A DNA stretch of 64,000 nt from Nectonema munidae (taxonomy: Eukaryota; Nematomorpha; Nectonematoida; Nectonematidae). The number at the start of each line of letters is the position of its first letter. Position 1 is the stretch's first letter. The stretch covers positions 357,661 to 421,660 of the forward strand of contig JAUIRK010000365.1 of assembly GCA_030549495.1 (NCBI GenBank), in the 5' to 3' direction. Positions 13,701 to 23,500 of the stretch are shown piece by piece. Below the pieces are notes generated by a model. That model was not told where the DNA came from and ran no database searches. It was given only the letters and a program-made list of their open reading frames with translations. Made by a program: the position numbers and the translations under genes.

Positions 13701-13768
13701 TTGGAGGACGAAATGCAGCAAGCTCTGCAAATCAATTCTCGGGAAGTGAAAGTTTAGGCGGATTTTAG
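1711..13768 (+). CDS. Gln/Pro/Gly-rich repetitive protein gene, N-terminus not found
   Basis: I read these exons, all joined in phase 1: 1711-1758, 1840-1962 (alternative end 1950), 5562-5663, 7852-7932, 8805-9467, 11265-11321, 11383-11442, possibly 13482-13532, and 13590-13768 with TAG. Each begins after a T-rich AG and most end at GTAAAA-type donors. Every exon length fits the phase, and the frame is open throughout (roughly 450 residues). Two exons share the module GFNGQNGGFQQQ, and GGF recurs in others (NGGFQSP, KGGFP). The largest exon encodes about 20 copies of a decapeptide-like unit, QQQQLQFPPP. The last exon is Gly/Ser-rich and ends SLGGF. The product looks like an extracellular matrix, cuticle, eggshell or adhesive type of protein, but I recognise no family. 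The first exon is missing; an ATG at 453 (ending in phase 1) or a signal-peptide ORF at 5056 are possible starts. Function is not inferred beyond composition. Confidence 0.78.
2905..3170. repeat. Low-complexity A/T block
   Basis: Runs of T, A and a few G dominate, with almost no ordinary sequence. Open frames on the minus strand here are Lys/Phe strings produced by composition. It may be intronic low-complexity DNA or poor base calling in homopolymers. Confidence 0.6.
3491..3610 (-). repeat. tRNA-derived SINE copy
   Basis: Read on the minus strand, the right part resembles a tRNA head: an A-box-like TGGTTAGATAGTGC is followed about 30 bases later by a B-box-like GGGTGCGATCCC. The same tail and body (GAGGCTTGATGC, TTTTCATCGAGAA) recur near 10.4 and 30.4 kb, which defines a dispersed family. 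This copy keeps the tRNA-like part best. Confidence 0.6.
4822..4900 (+). repeat. tRNA-like SINE fragment
   Basis: An A-box-like TGGTTGTTAGGG and a B-box-like AGCTTCGATCCC are spaced as in a tRNA. The stem pairing is not convincing for a functional tRNA, so this is better seen as a SINE head of a different family from the copies near 3.5 and 30.4 kb. Confidence 0.45.
5056..5184 (+). CDS. Small ORF or first exon with signal peptide
   Basis: ATG at 5056 has a favourable context (A at -3, G at +4). It opens a 42-codon frame with a strong hydrophobic leader (residues 4-17, YYLFIIMLFIFG in the middle), a likely cleavage zone near PTPSGA, and then a basic stretch RKRIR. Two readings are possible. 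It may be a small secreted basic peptide. It may instead be an alternative first exon: a GTAAAT donor follows AAATTT in phase 0, and a weaker GTGGCG donor after CCGA would give phase 1, which is what the next Gln-rich exon at 5562 requires. It lies inside an intron of the Gln-rich gene on the same strand. Confidence 0.35.
   Translation: MATFFYYLFIIMLFIFGYPTPSGARKRIRSAKFVNFFYFIFK
5802..6718. mobile_element. Non-autonomous piggyBac-like element
   Basis: The element is bounded by TTAA on both sides (5798-5801 and 6719-6722). It has matching inverted ends: CCCTATTAGTG on the left and CACTAATAGGG on the right. TTAA duplication plus ends starting CCC is the piggyBac signature. Long C/G runs sit just inside both ends. 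There is no transposase ORF, so any movement would need a partner. The right end interrupts a ZMYM-type relic on the minus strand. Confidence 0.8.
6241..6520. repeat. Two-copy tandem repeat, 150-base unit
   Basis: The stretch beginning TACTAAATCGGCCATGCTGG at 6241 recurs at 6391 with only a few differences, giving nearly two units in tandem inside the piggyBac-like element. The open frame across it is a by-product of the repeat. Confidence 0.85.
6723..7100 (-). pseudogene. Relic of a ZMYM/hAT-type transposon protein, N-terminal part
   Basis: On the minus strand the sequence from about 7098 reads MSKRKSGWERAKSGGKEDF, followed after frame changes by an acidic Ser/Thr stretch and IDHFRNKANEYPETKRK. 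This layout (basic MS-K start, low-complexity acidic part) is typical of the N-terminus of hAT-related ZMYM-like transposon proteins. It stops at the TTAA where the 5802-6718 element begins, so that element probably landed in it. Assignment is from memory of the family and is moderate at best. Confidence 0.4.
8860..9410 (+). repeat. Coding minisatellite, 30-33 base unit
   Basis: About 17-20 near-identical units are built on CAACAACAACAGCTCCAATTTC followed by CTCC or CAAG variants, wholly inside the large exon of the Gln-rich gene. Unit lengths vary by multiples of three, which keeps the Gln frame open. Because the units carry no stop in several frames, long shadow ORFs occur on both strands. 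Confidence 0.9.
9680..11264. other. Intron of the Gln-rich gene
   Basis: AT-rich DNA with no exon I can support. It contains a degraded SINE copy at about 10370-10480. A minus-strand ORF at 9701-9961 has no recognisable domain. Confidence 0.5.
10370..10480 (-). repeat. Degraded copy of the tRNA-derived SINE
   Basis: It shares the core GTTTGATGCTAGATCGAACCC arrangement and the ATGAGGAAAAG lead-in with the copy at 3491-3610, at lower similarity, in the same orientation. Confidence 0.45.
11700..12480 (-). pseudogene. hAT transposase relic
   Basis: Minus-strand fragments read in order as hAT-transposase-like pieces: KSLSRIDEMTAAVKIDLVPK near 12330, GACATDGTPRV near 12140 (compare the usual CTDGAPAM) and YLSELFEKLNVLNLT near 12060 (compare YLADIFDHLNQLN). 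Frames change and most of the family's length is missing. It lies in an intron of the Gln-rich gene. Family placement is by motif memory. Confidence 0.45.
12703..12918 (-). CDS. Small secreted or membrane peptide, unrecognised
   Basis: A 71-codon frame starts at ATG 12918. Residues 9-22 are hydrophobic (CFNFCILFLIIMMA), followed by the basic stretch KKKHR and then an acidic, Tyr-rich tail (YLDYSYEG, FYDASSPP). This is the pattern of a small secreted precursor with a possible dibasic cleavage site. Upstream on the minus strand is a TCAGT start-site-like motif near 12945. It lies antisense within an intron of the Gln-rich gene. No family is recognised, and it might also be one exon of a longer gene. 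Confidence 0.4.
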   Translation of the reverse strand: MQKCLKPTLCFNFCILFLIIMMARAAKKKHRQNSLEYLDYSYEGVQQNETFYDASSPPQIKMGVSESWKNI

Positions 13769-13795
13769 TAGATACTTCTTCGCGCACTTGCAAAC

Positions 13796-13801
13796 AATAA
13801 A
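13796..13801 (+). promoter_or_regulatory. Polyadenylation signal AATAAA
   Basis: AATAAA lies 28 bases after the stop codon of the Gln-rich gene, which suits a short 3' UTR. It supports 13590-13768 as the terminal exon. Confidence 0.7.
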
Positions 13802-13896
13802 CTCATTTCTTTTTCATCAAAATCCTTCTTTTGCTGCCAATTTTTTGAATACACTAATTAGAAATAAAAGAGCTGATCAATAAAATCAAAGATCAG

Positions 13897-14200
13897 TTAG
13901 TTAAATCTAACGCAACACACAAAAAAGGCTAAACTACAATGAGTGCACAACACATTTGTGTCAATGTGTTTGGTAGAGAGAAACATTTCATCTTTCCACG
14001 CAAGATCAAGGCGTTGTTTAAAGGTGTTCAACGAAGGTGAATTCGCTAGAAGGCTGTTCCAGACTTTGATAATTCTATTAGAAATTAAAAATTTATAAAA
14101 CATTTGTACTTGCTCACAAAGGGAGAGTGATATTTTGCATATGTTTGTCAAGGAATCTTAGTTTTTATACCTTAGGATGATGATGCATTGACGACGCACA
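13897..14200 (-). mobile_element. 3' end fragment of a CR1/jockey-type LINE
   Basis: The minus-strand frame contains SNRIIKVWNSLLANSPSLNTFKQRLDLAW. This matches the conserved C-terminal end of CR1/jockey-like ORF2 (pattern R-V-x-x-WNSLP...APSLN-FK-RLD). Only the last 80 or so codons remain and the 5' end is truncated, as is usual for LINE copies. It sits between the convergent ends of the Gln-rich gene and Vang. Confidence 0.6.
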
Positions 14201-14721
14201 ACTTTCTTTACTTTTCCAATCTCTTGGTGTGAAGGATTTTTCTTTCAGTATTCAACATAAATATCACAAATACTTTGTTTGAGGTATTTTCGATTCTTTA
14301 TAAATTTCATACACTGGTAGAAGAATATGTGTGAAACCAAGAGTGTCAGAAAAAACAAAGTATATTATTGTATATATTTTTTTATTTTAAATAAATAAAT
14401 TCCTTCATTAACACATTTGATCTCAGCCCTATTTTTAAGTGATACCGGTGATTTCTTGATTTTAAGATCAAATGATGACTTTATGTAGCTTCCTTTTTGT
14501 GGAATCAAATCGCTTAAAATGACTCACTTTGCCATTGCATTCAACTTTTGCAATTGATATAAAATATCCAAATAGTAGTTGAAAATTGAGATCCATTTAT
14601 TTTGATAAAAAAAATATTGACTTGTACACTTCAAAAAATATATAAACTAAAATTTCTTTATAAATATTTGTCTTTCAAAAGGGAATAGTGAGTGTGGGTA
14701 GGCAGGATGGAAAGAGATTCG

Positions 14722-17418
14722 TCACAAGTTGGTGTCGTTGATTTCCGTGAGAAGGAACTTATCGTCGAATCGCGGATCAACGATGTCCTCTGTTAAAGAA
14801 ATGAAAGGAATTTCTTTGATGGAAACGAGCAATAAAACGTCATTCTGGCGAAGTTGAAAAGTTGTGCCGTCTTCAATCTTCTGAGAAGCCAATTCATCAC
14901 AGATGATGGACCAGGTAAAGGGAGTTAGCGCGTCTCCATCGTGTAAAATGTCTTAATCGAATTTAATGAAGATTTGTTAACAAGCCAGCATCATATCGAA
15001 AGTCTGTTGGCGCAGATTCATGCGTCAAAGAGAGACGGGCACATTGCTATTGCGCCCGTTGGATCATGTGTCCGCTATGCATATGCATTTGTTAGTGAAA
15101 AAAAGCCCCAATTCAATACTTATCTAGCCAATTAACAATGTTAAATCCAAATAACTATTGGTATACAAGAAGGTCTCCAAAAAGGTATTTAAGATCAAAC
15201 AATTTAGTAGATTAGGAATGTGAAACTTAGAAGCACTTGCAATTCTAACATCTATTTTTTCACAAACATACTCATGTGTATCAGCACTCTGGCACATATA
15301 GAGATGATGATGATGAAAAATAAATATACGTCTACTTTAATAAGACCTATAGGGATGTACCGGATATACGACTAAATTTTCTATCTCGGTATCTGGCTAT
15401 CAGAAATCCGGCCAATTTTACCAGGTATTCGCATAATCGAGCCGGATGATAACTAATATTTTGAGCAAAAACACAACGCTATCATTTTTATAAGACTATT
15501 TTTGATTTGATTACAATTATATAGAGAAATAAAAAATAACATTTATGAATAAAATATCTCTCGAAAATTTTCCTCTTTCTATTTTCTAAAAATTATTTGA
15601 AAAAAATTATAAAACTTTCATATCTAATATTTTTTTATCTAGTACTTACCCAGGACTAGTGTTCGAGGGGCCCAGTGTGGGTAGGAAAAAAGATAAAAAG
15701 TGAGAAATAAGATTTTGAAAAAAAGAAAAGGGATTTGTTTTATTACTTAACACAAAATGACGATCAAAGTAACTTACTTTACTTTGCGAACCTTGCATTT
15801 AGCGAAATCATACAATATATCATCAAAATAAAAAATGAGAAGCGCGGGGCCCATTGCGGCCGCATAGGTTGCAGTGGCTTAAGGCTTAAAAAACAAGGGG
15901 TTTTGCTTTTACCCGATATAATCCACACGGGTTTTATTGGATTGACCAAAATGGCCAAGCCTGAAAGTGTTACTTGGAAATATTCAGCTGACAGATATAG
16001 ATCAATTTTCGAACACCATCGTCATCAACGGATCTAACAAACAATGATTACCAAGAAGGAGCTAAGCAAGACGAATGAAGGAAGAGATGTAAATGGAAAT
16101 AAGCGTTACTACATTAGAACAAGTCGGAATAAATGTCATAATATGGGAACAGATTGAAGGGCCCATTTGGTTTAGAATTTAAAAATGTTGTACGTTTCAT
16201 TTATCCTTCCCTTGGCAAATATATATAGATAGATAGGATATGTGAATATATCTGCATAAATGACGTAAAATATTACGCTAAAATATGTTTTGATGTCTAG
16301 AATAAGTATACAAGTAATCATATCATATTATAAAGATAATAAATAGATATAAAAAAACGAAAAAAATACAAATAATTTTTTTGGGGGAACGAATTTTTTT
16401 TTATATATAATTTTCAAAATTTATTATAAATAAATTTTTGTCGAATAAACTTAACACATAATAAATGAAGGGGAGAATGAAAAAGAACTTCTGTCGGTGA
16501 AGTGTGCGAGAAAGGCGTAGGGAGTTGCATTGCTCTTGAGCGCGTGAGACAGGAGAGTGAGAATCGTGTTCATGCTGTATTTCGCGTGAATGTGGAGCGC
16601 ACGCAAGTACTTCTGCAGCACCTTCACTATGCGCGGAAAGAGGCACTGAGCTGCTTGCAACGAGTCCACATGCGACACTGGCGATCCAAGGTGCTTCCCT
16701 TCTTAAATTTGATTCGAAGAAAATTAGCCAATAGGCGTTTTCCTTGAGTGTATTGGAATTGTGCGTTAAATGATGACAACACAAAAGCATTTAACTACTA
16801 CACTTTTTGGCTGAATAGGGCAAATTTAACTAAGGCATTGGAGTGACGAAAAAGTAAACGTATCCAAAACTAAATGATGTTTGCTCATGCTCATTCTGTA
16901 GAGAAGAATGCAAGAAAATGCAAATAAACCATTGTGTTTTTAGTTGTATGCTTTAAATGCTGATGATCGCATTTATCGCGATCAGTAGAAAAAAATTATT
17001 AAAAAAATATGGAATCATTAAAACATTTTAAATGTTAGAAAAAAGTGTATATGCACTTTTTTGCTCAGCACCGGTGTTAAGAGTGTTCCACCAACCTTTT
17101 ACAACAAAACCCCTCTATACAAAAATTTTTATGGGAACCACTCTCAACTTTTTGAAACATAAACCTCGCGCAAAAAAAAAACCTCTCCTTTTTTTTTTTT
17201 TTTTTTTTTCCCCCCCCCCCCCCACCCCCTTTTCCCAAAAAAAAAAAAATGTTGGGGGGGTTTTTTTTTTTTTTTTTAAATTTAACACCCATAAAAAAAT
17301 AAAAAAAAATAATTTAAAAAAAAATTAAAAAAAAAACACTTTTAATTGGTTTTTTTTTCCCCCCCAAAGGGGGGGGGGGGGGGGGGGGGGGTTTTTTTTT
17401 TTTTTATAAAAAAAAAAA

Positions 17419-17469
<51 letters not shown>

Positions 17470-17512
17470 AATTAAAAAAAAATTGTGCTCTCCTCCCTCC
17501 CTTCTCTCTCAA

Positions 17513-17570
<58 letters not shown>

Positions 17571-20500
17571 ATTTTTTTTTTTTTTCTTCTTCTTTTAGAG
17601 TGGATTCTTTCCCCCTCTTTTCTTTTCTTTTCTCCTCTCCCCTCCCCCCCTTCCCTTTTTTCGAATAGCCTAAATATCATTAAAAAAAGGATACAAGCCA
17701 GAGAAAAATGGAAGCGCAATCAAACCTACAAACGTTCGAAAATGGGGATTCAATTCCATTTCATTATGAATTGAATATATGTGATAAATAGCTAAACACT
17801 TTAACTTGAAGCGTGCACTTGTAATCATATTGTGTGTTTTCATGGGAAAATTAATTAAGTTTTAAGTTCTAGTGAAGCAGAGATCTTCAAATTTGCGGTC
17901 AGTAAGTTCGGGCAATGAAAATACTAATAAGGGTCCTAAAGGGGTTCACAATAAACTTTTATGTGGGTTCGGATTAAAAAAGAATTTCTTTATAGGGTCG
18001 GTTTAAGATGAAAAGAAATCATTTTCAAACAATCATAGATATGAGAGTAAATTTCAAAAAAAAAACAATCAAAACAAAATATTGACACTTTTGATTGATT
18101 ATGTATCTCTTTTGATTAATAACATTCAACCTAATTATTACTATTTTAGTGCTATTTGAAGCAGATAAATTGTGTTATATTGAATGATACAATGTCATTT
18201 ATGGATGAAATGTTTTTTTTTCATTTTACAGGTCACCATTTTTTCAGCCGCCTACAATTAAAAATAAAAAACACCTTAGTACATATACTCACATATGTGA
18301 AGTGGAGATTTGAGTTTCAAAGAGATAAATTACCAGTTTCCGCTGTCAGGGGGTGAACGTGGGAGAATGCGACATCGAGAGAGGACTTTAGACGGGCAAG
18401 TCTACGTTTAACGCGAATCTCCTGATCTTCCTCCTGGTAAAAGCGTTCATTGTGCGAGGAAATCGGCGCTTTACTCGGTTTATTCTTGCGCTGCAGAACA
18501 CAAGATCTCGTTTCTTCAAAGTCAGCATTTCTTCCACCACCTCCACCACTTTCTTCCTTCGAGAGAAATTTTCGCGGAATTATTTCGGAAACAGCGCCAG
18601 TCGGGTGTTTGGATGCTTGAAAACGAATTCAAAAATAATTCACTACTTTTCAAAGAAGCTTTCAAAAGATGAGAGAATCAATTCAAAGGAAGATATATTG
18701 CATAAATTTGAAAATCAAATGATAATAATCTTTTGGATTGCGCAATGATTACTCACATACGATACTATGCTCCATATCGTGACTTTGACACATTTTTATG
18801 GATCTAGTATTGCGTACAGCGAAAATACAAAGAATACAGAAGAGAGGGCAAACACAAATTAATTTTTGCTTCCATCTCTCCATATACGTTTCATTGAAGC
18901 CAAATTGTTCCTGAATCGGTTTCATATGTCCTCCAAGTTTTGGGTGAAATAACAATATCGAGAATCACTCTTTTTAGTGAGATTTTTTGTATTTTTTATT
19001 ATTTAAACTTTCAGAAACCAATGAAAGCTATTTATTGGCTTGTAATTAAATCTAGGAAAAATAAAATGCTTTCACTAATTGTTTGGAATTACTACTAAAA
19101 ATAATAATAATTAATTGCATCAATTTTATTTTATAGTTTGTGGCAATAAAACGAGCTCACTCATTTTGGGTTGTTGTTGTTGTAGAGTGTAAGGCAGGGG
19201 TCGGCAAAGTAGTCAATATCGACCCCTGGAGGTCGATAACAGATCTTTAGGGGGCGATAAGATAGAAAAACTTACCAAAGTGTGCTATGTTTTTTTTACT
19301 TTATGGTAGTAATAAATCTCCTACTTCGTTTAAAACATAGCTTAGGACATTGCATAGTATAGGATATATGAAATATTTTTGGTTTGTATTTTTGCTCTTA
19401 ATTGTTGGACACTGATTAATGTTTTTATGAAACATTTCTATGCAGGGTGGGGGTCGATGTGAAGACACAAATGTTCTATGAAGGGGTAGACGGATAAAAA
19501 AGTTTGCCGATTCCTGGGGTAGAGGAAGGCAAAGGAACTCGAATTTCCAATGGAATTTAATACGGATTAGTCAAAATTGTCTGCTTTGCCTGAGCTAAAA
19601 TGGCTTAATTTAATTTTTTTATATCATTAATTTTGTAACAGAATATTTAGATGTTTAATATAATCTAATTAAAATTTCCAAACAAAAAAATACAGCAAAG
19701 TTTAATTGATCAATTCCCGGAAATTCTTCTAACACTAAAATATACTGTTGGCTTTGTTTACTTTTTTCAATTGAAAAATCAGTGTGGAGCAGTTCCAACG
19801 ATGGCTATAATCACCAGTACAATCCTTCTAATGCACTCTCTCGTCTTGAAAAAGGCCGTGTCTCATTCAGGCTACTAGCGGTACTACTAGCTTGATTATA
19901 CTACTAGCGGATAAATATAAGTCGGTGAGGGAATCAACGCATAATGGGAGAAGTTAGGAAAAATTGTTAAACGCTTAAGAAAGTAATACAAGCTACTTGT
20001 TTTTTAGCGATGCAAGAATTAGTTTTCCCTGCATATTTTTGGGGATGAAAATTGTGCTATATTAAAATGGCTCATTTTTGAGTGAATTTGATGAAAAACT
20101 TCAATTCCATTTTAAAACTTTAACTAGGGACATCATCAGCGATGCAAAATGATATGAATTGGAGAAGTTAAGCTGAAGTACACCCAAAAAAAAAGAAATG
20201 AACGAAACACTGTAATCACAGAAGATTTAATAGATGCCATTTTTTTCTTTTCTCCATGGTTGTTTGATGCATTGATGTAAAAAGTGGTTATTCGTGGAAG
20301 ATTTGTTTGAATCTCAGATATTGGTGAACACAAAAGTGCAACAGCTCTTTCAAAATTAGTAGTAATTGAAGACTTTAAAAGAATTTTTTCTTGAGTCGAA
20401 CATTTTCCCGTCAACTCAATAGCCCTGATTATTATAAATAAAATATATATCTATTTTATATTTATATATGGAGAGAGGTCTAACCAAAAAGTCATATTAG

Positions 20501-23500
20501 AACTTATTGAGGGACGCGCAAATAGAAATCCTCCTTGACAGCACTTTTATTAGACACACCAATGAGAGACACTAATCCCAAAAACGGAGAAATCAATGTT
20601 ACAGCACGCCAATCAAAATGAATGCAACATGGAGTCTACTACCTTGCTCATCAGTCAGCATATATGCAATGCAAGTTACGTCTTCTCCAAAAAAAAACAC
20701 ATCACACAACCTCAATTACCTGGCAAATTGAAAAATATCTAGGCACAAAAAGCAGAATTAATTGAAAGAGTATTCATATTATACAAAAGTTGACCTATAA
20801 ATCCTTCAAAAGTTGACCTAACGACCTCAAAAAGTTGACTTTATTTTTAAACAAAATTGACATAAAAAATGATTCAATCATCACTTTTCCCAATTATTAT
20901 TAAAATTATCATTGTAAGAAAAGTATTCTCTTTTGAAAAGGAGCGATCATTGGACAAAAGTTTTTGATCACTGGAGTTTATCTTTTTCCCTTGTCTCTTG
21001 CCTGTGTTAGAGAAGAGATATATTTATTTTTTCATATGTTCCTCATTTATACCACATACAGTATCTTCGGATTCGGTATTTCTATATGAATCAAATGCAT
21101 CTTTCATTGTAAGATTCGAAGATTACGTTCTTCAATTATTTTATTGATGTGCCAGAATGGATGAGACAAAATTTTTATCTATATTAAAAATGATCTGTGT
21201 AATAATTTTAGCAATGAAATATATTTTTAGTAGGTTCATCAATTCCAAAATTGCATATACTTGCTCTTTGTTTGTTAACCTGTTAAATTTTTACAAAATC
21301 TACAATACTTACAAAAAATGTACTCTATTAATAAAAAGTTGGTCTTTGATGACCTCTTTAACTAGGACTTCTTTTACACAAACTTTATAAAATAAGGCTA
21401 TTTGGGTGTTTTTGAATAAGTGTTATTAAAATTCAAAAGTTTACTTTATTGACTTTTATCTGCCAGACAGTTATGATTAATTCAGGATTTTAAGACTTGC
21501 TTTCAGTAAAGAAAAGACTCATTTCTTCTTCAATGTAAAGAAGATGCCTCTTTTTAATTGACCTAGGCATAACGGCGCTTTGACCCCCAAATCTCGATTG
21601 CATTGAGGGTTCTTTTAGCACGAACAATTGCTCTCACTACTTTAGAACATTTTTTTACTCTCTTGAAATTGGAAAAAAAAATCTTTTGCGCAATTCTAAC
21701 ACAAATAAAAGATTGAAGGCTTCATTTATTACTTATTGACATTGAAGAAAGGAAGTAATAAAATTAAATTTGATTCTTTAATTGAAAAGTAAAAAAAAGA
21801 AGTTTCTTTTAAGTAATACTTAAAATTTTGTAATAAATTATAAGAATGAAGGGTACTTATGGGTTATCTCCCCCCCCCCCCACTCTAGAAAATTTTTTCC
21901 ACCTTAATAATTTTAAAATACTAATTAATTAATAATTAAATATATATATTTAATTTATGAAAATAAATTAAACAAATTATTATTTTTTTGCTGTATGATT
22001 TTCATTAGTTACACTATATAATATTTTTTGAGTAAGCAAACGATATTTTATATATTTGCCTGTTTAAACAAGTAATTTATTATTTTTACTCATCATTTAA
22101 ATTCAAATAAAATTTAAAAAAAAATTTTAGAGTGGGGGGGGGGGGGGGGGAGAGAGATAACCCATAAGTACCAAATGAAGCTTTTGTTTTCTCAAAATAA
22201 TTGTAAACGTATATTGTATACAAATATAATTCTTCATTTTTAAATTGAAATCAATGTAAAAATGAAAAATGCTTAAAATAAATAAAAAACTTAATATTTC
22301 ACATTATACATTTAAACAAAATTAAATACCACTAAGCTCCAACAATGAGCTTAAAATTAGTTTAAAAAATATATAAAAAATGGCTCCAAAAGACAATACC
22401 TTAGGTGTGGGGGATGGGCCTCAAAAGATTTAAGCACAGGACTTAGTTTAGGAATTATTAAAAAGTTGGAAAAATATAAATCGATTCTAGAAGTATATTT
22501 CTTAGAATCTATACCACAAAGGTCTATAATCTTTGTCCGGTACTTCAAATATTATAATTTCTTTGATAAACATATCTAGCCAATCAGACACACCCTCAGC
22601 ATCGGCGGTGGTGAAAATATTTCAATGATTCCAATAGTTTCTTGAGAATCTTCTAGAAAAGGTGGCTGTCCATGATCTTCAAGCTATAATCGGCTTTCTT
22701 TTTTAAGGTCAAATTTACACACTTCCTCTTTCATACAGCCTTTCAATTTTTTCCATGGAACAGTATTTTCTTTTCACTTTTAACATTCTTAAAATTCTTA
22801 ATAGACTTGCCTTTAGACTTGCAAAGTTGGAAGGAAAAAGATCAACCGCTAATTCAACCTGATAATTTGGCTAATCCAAGGTCAACTTCATTTCTAATAA
22901 AACTTAGTTTGCACTATAGCTTCAAGCATACTACCTTATGAAGAACTACCCCACAATTTACGTTGAGTGGAACTAAAAACTATTCTTATTGTTATTAGTG
23001 TTGATGTACAATTTTTTTACCACTTTAAAAAACTGAACGATTTATTTCATTAGAAAAAAAGACATCAATTATGGAAAATGATATTAAAATAAAAAAAGTG
23101 AAAATTATTATAAAAAATTTTGTTGATTCTGCGGAGGACATAGCTGCTATAGTTTTTTTGATTTCCACTCCAGCAAGTCCAGCATTGACTCGAACTATAC
23201 AACTCAAATCAGAAGTGCCAGTATTGTGCACATGTTTTAGCTAAGGGCTTAAACTTTTTATGTTTTTGGAATACATGATGAACGTTAGTACAAATTTCAG
23301 GTTGGAAGTATCATAGCTATAAATAAGACTAATTCCTTCGCAGAACACACAGCGTGATTCACTGAAAAAGGTTTGAAAATCAGAGTCTAAAATATAGAAT
23401 TGAAAACAAGAGCTAGAAAGTATTCGACTATTAGGAGAGAAAAGTAGAAATTTCATAGAAGAATGAAATGATATGTCAAAATCTTTGTCAATTTAAAAAA

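Noticed and set aside
16502-16747. 81-codon plus-strand ORF
   Set aside because: It is the antisense of the Vang exon at 16456-16701, which matches Vang on the minus strand.
17032-17774. Lys/Gly/Pro/Phe-rich ORFs of up to 142 codons on both strands
   Set aside because: They are generated by long homopolymer runs that lack stops. No signal, domain or normal composition is present.
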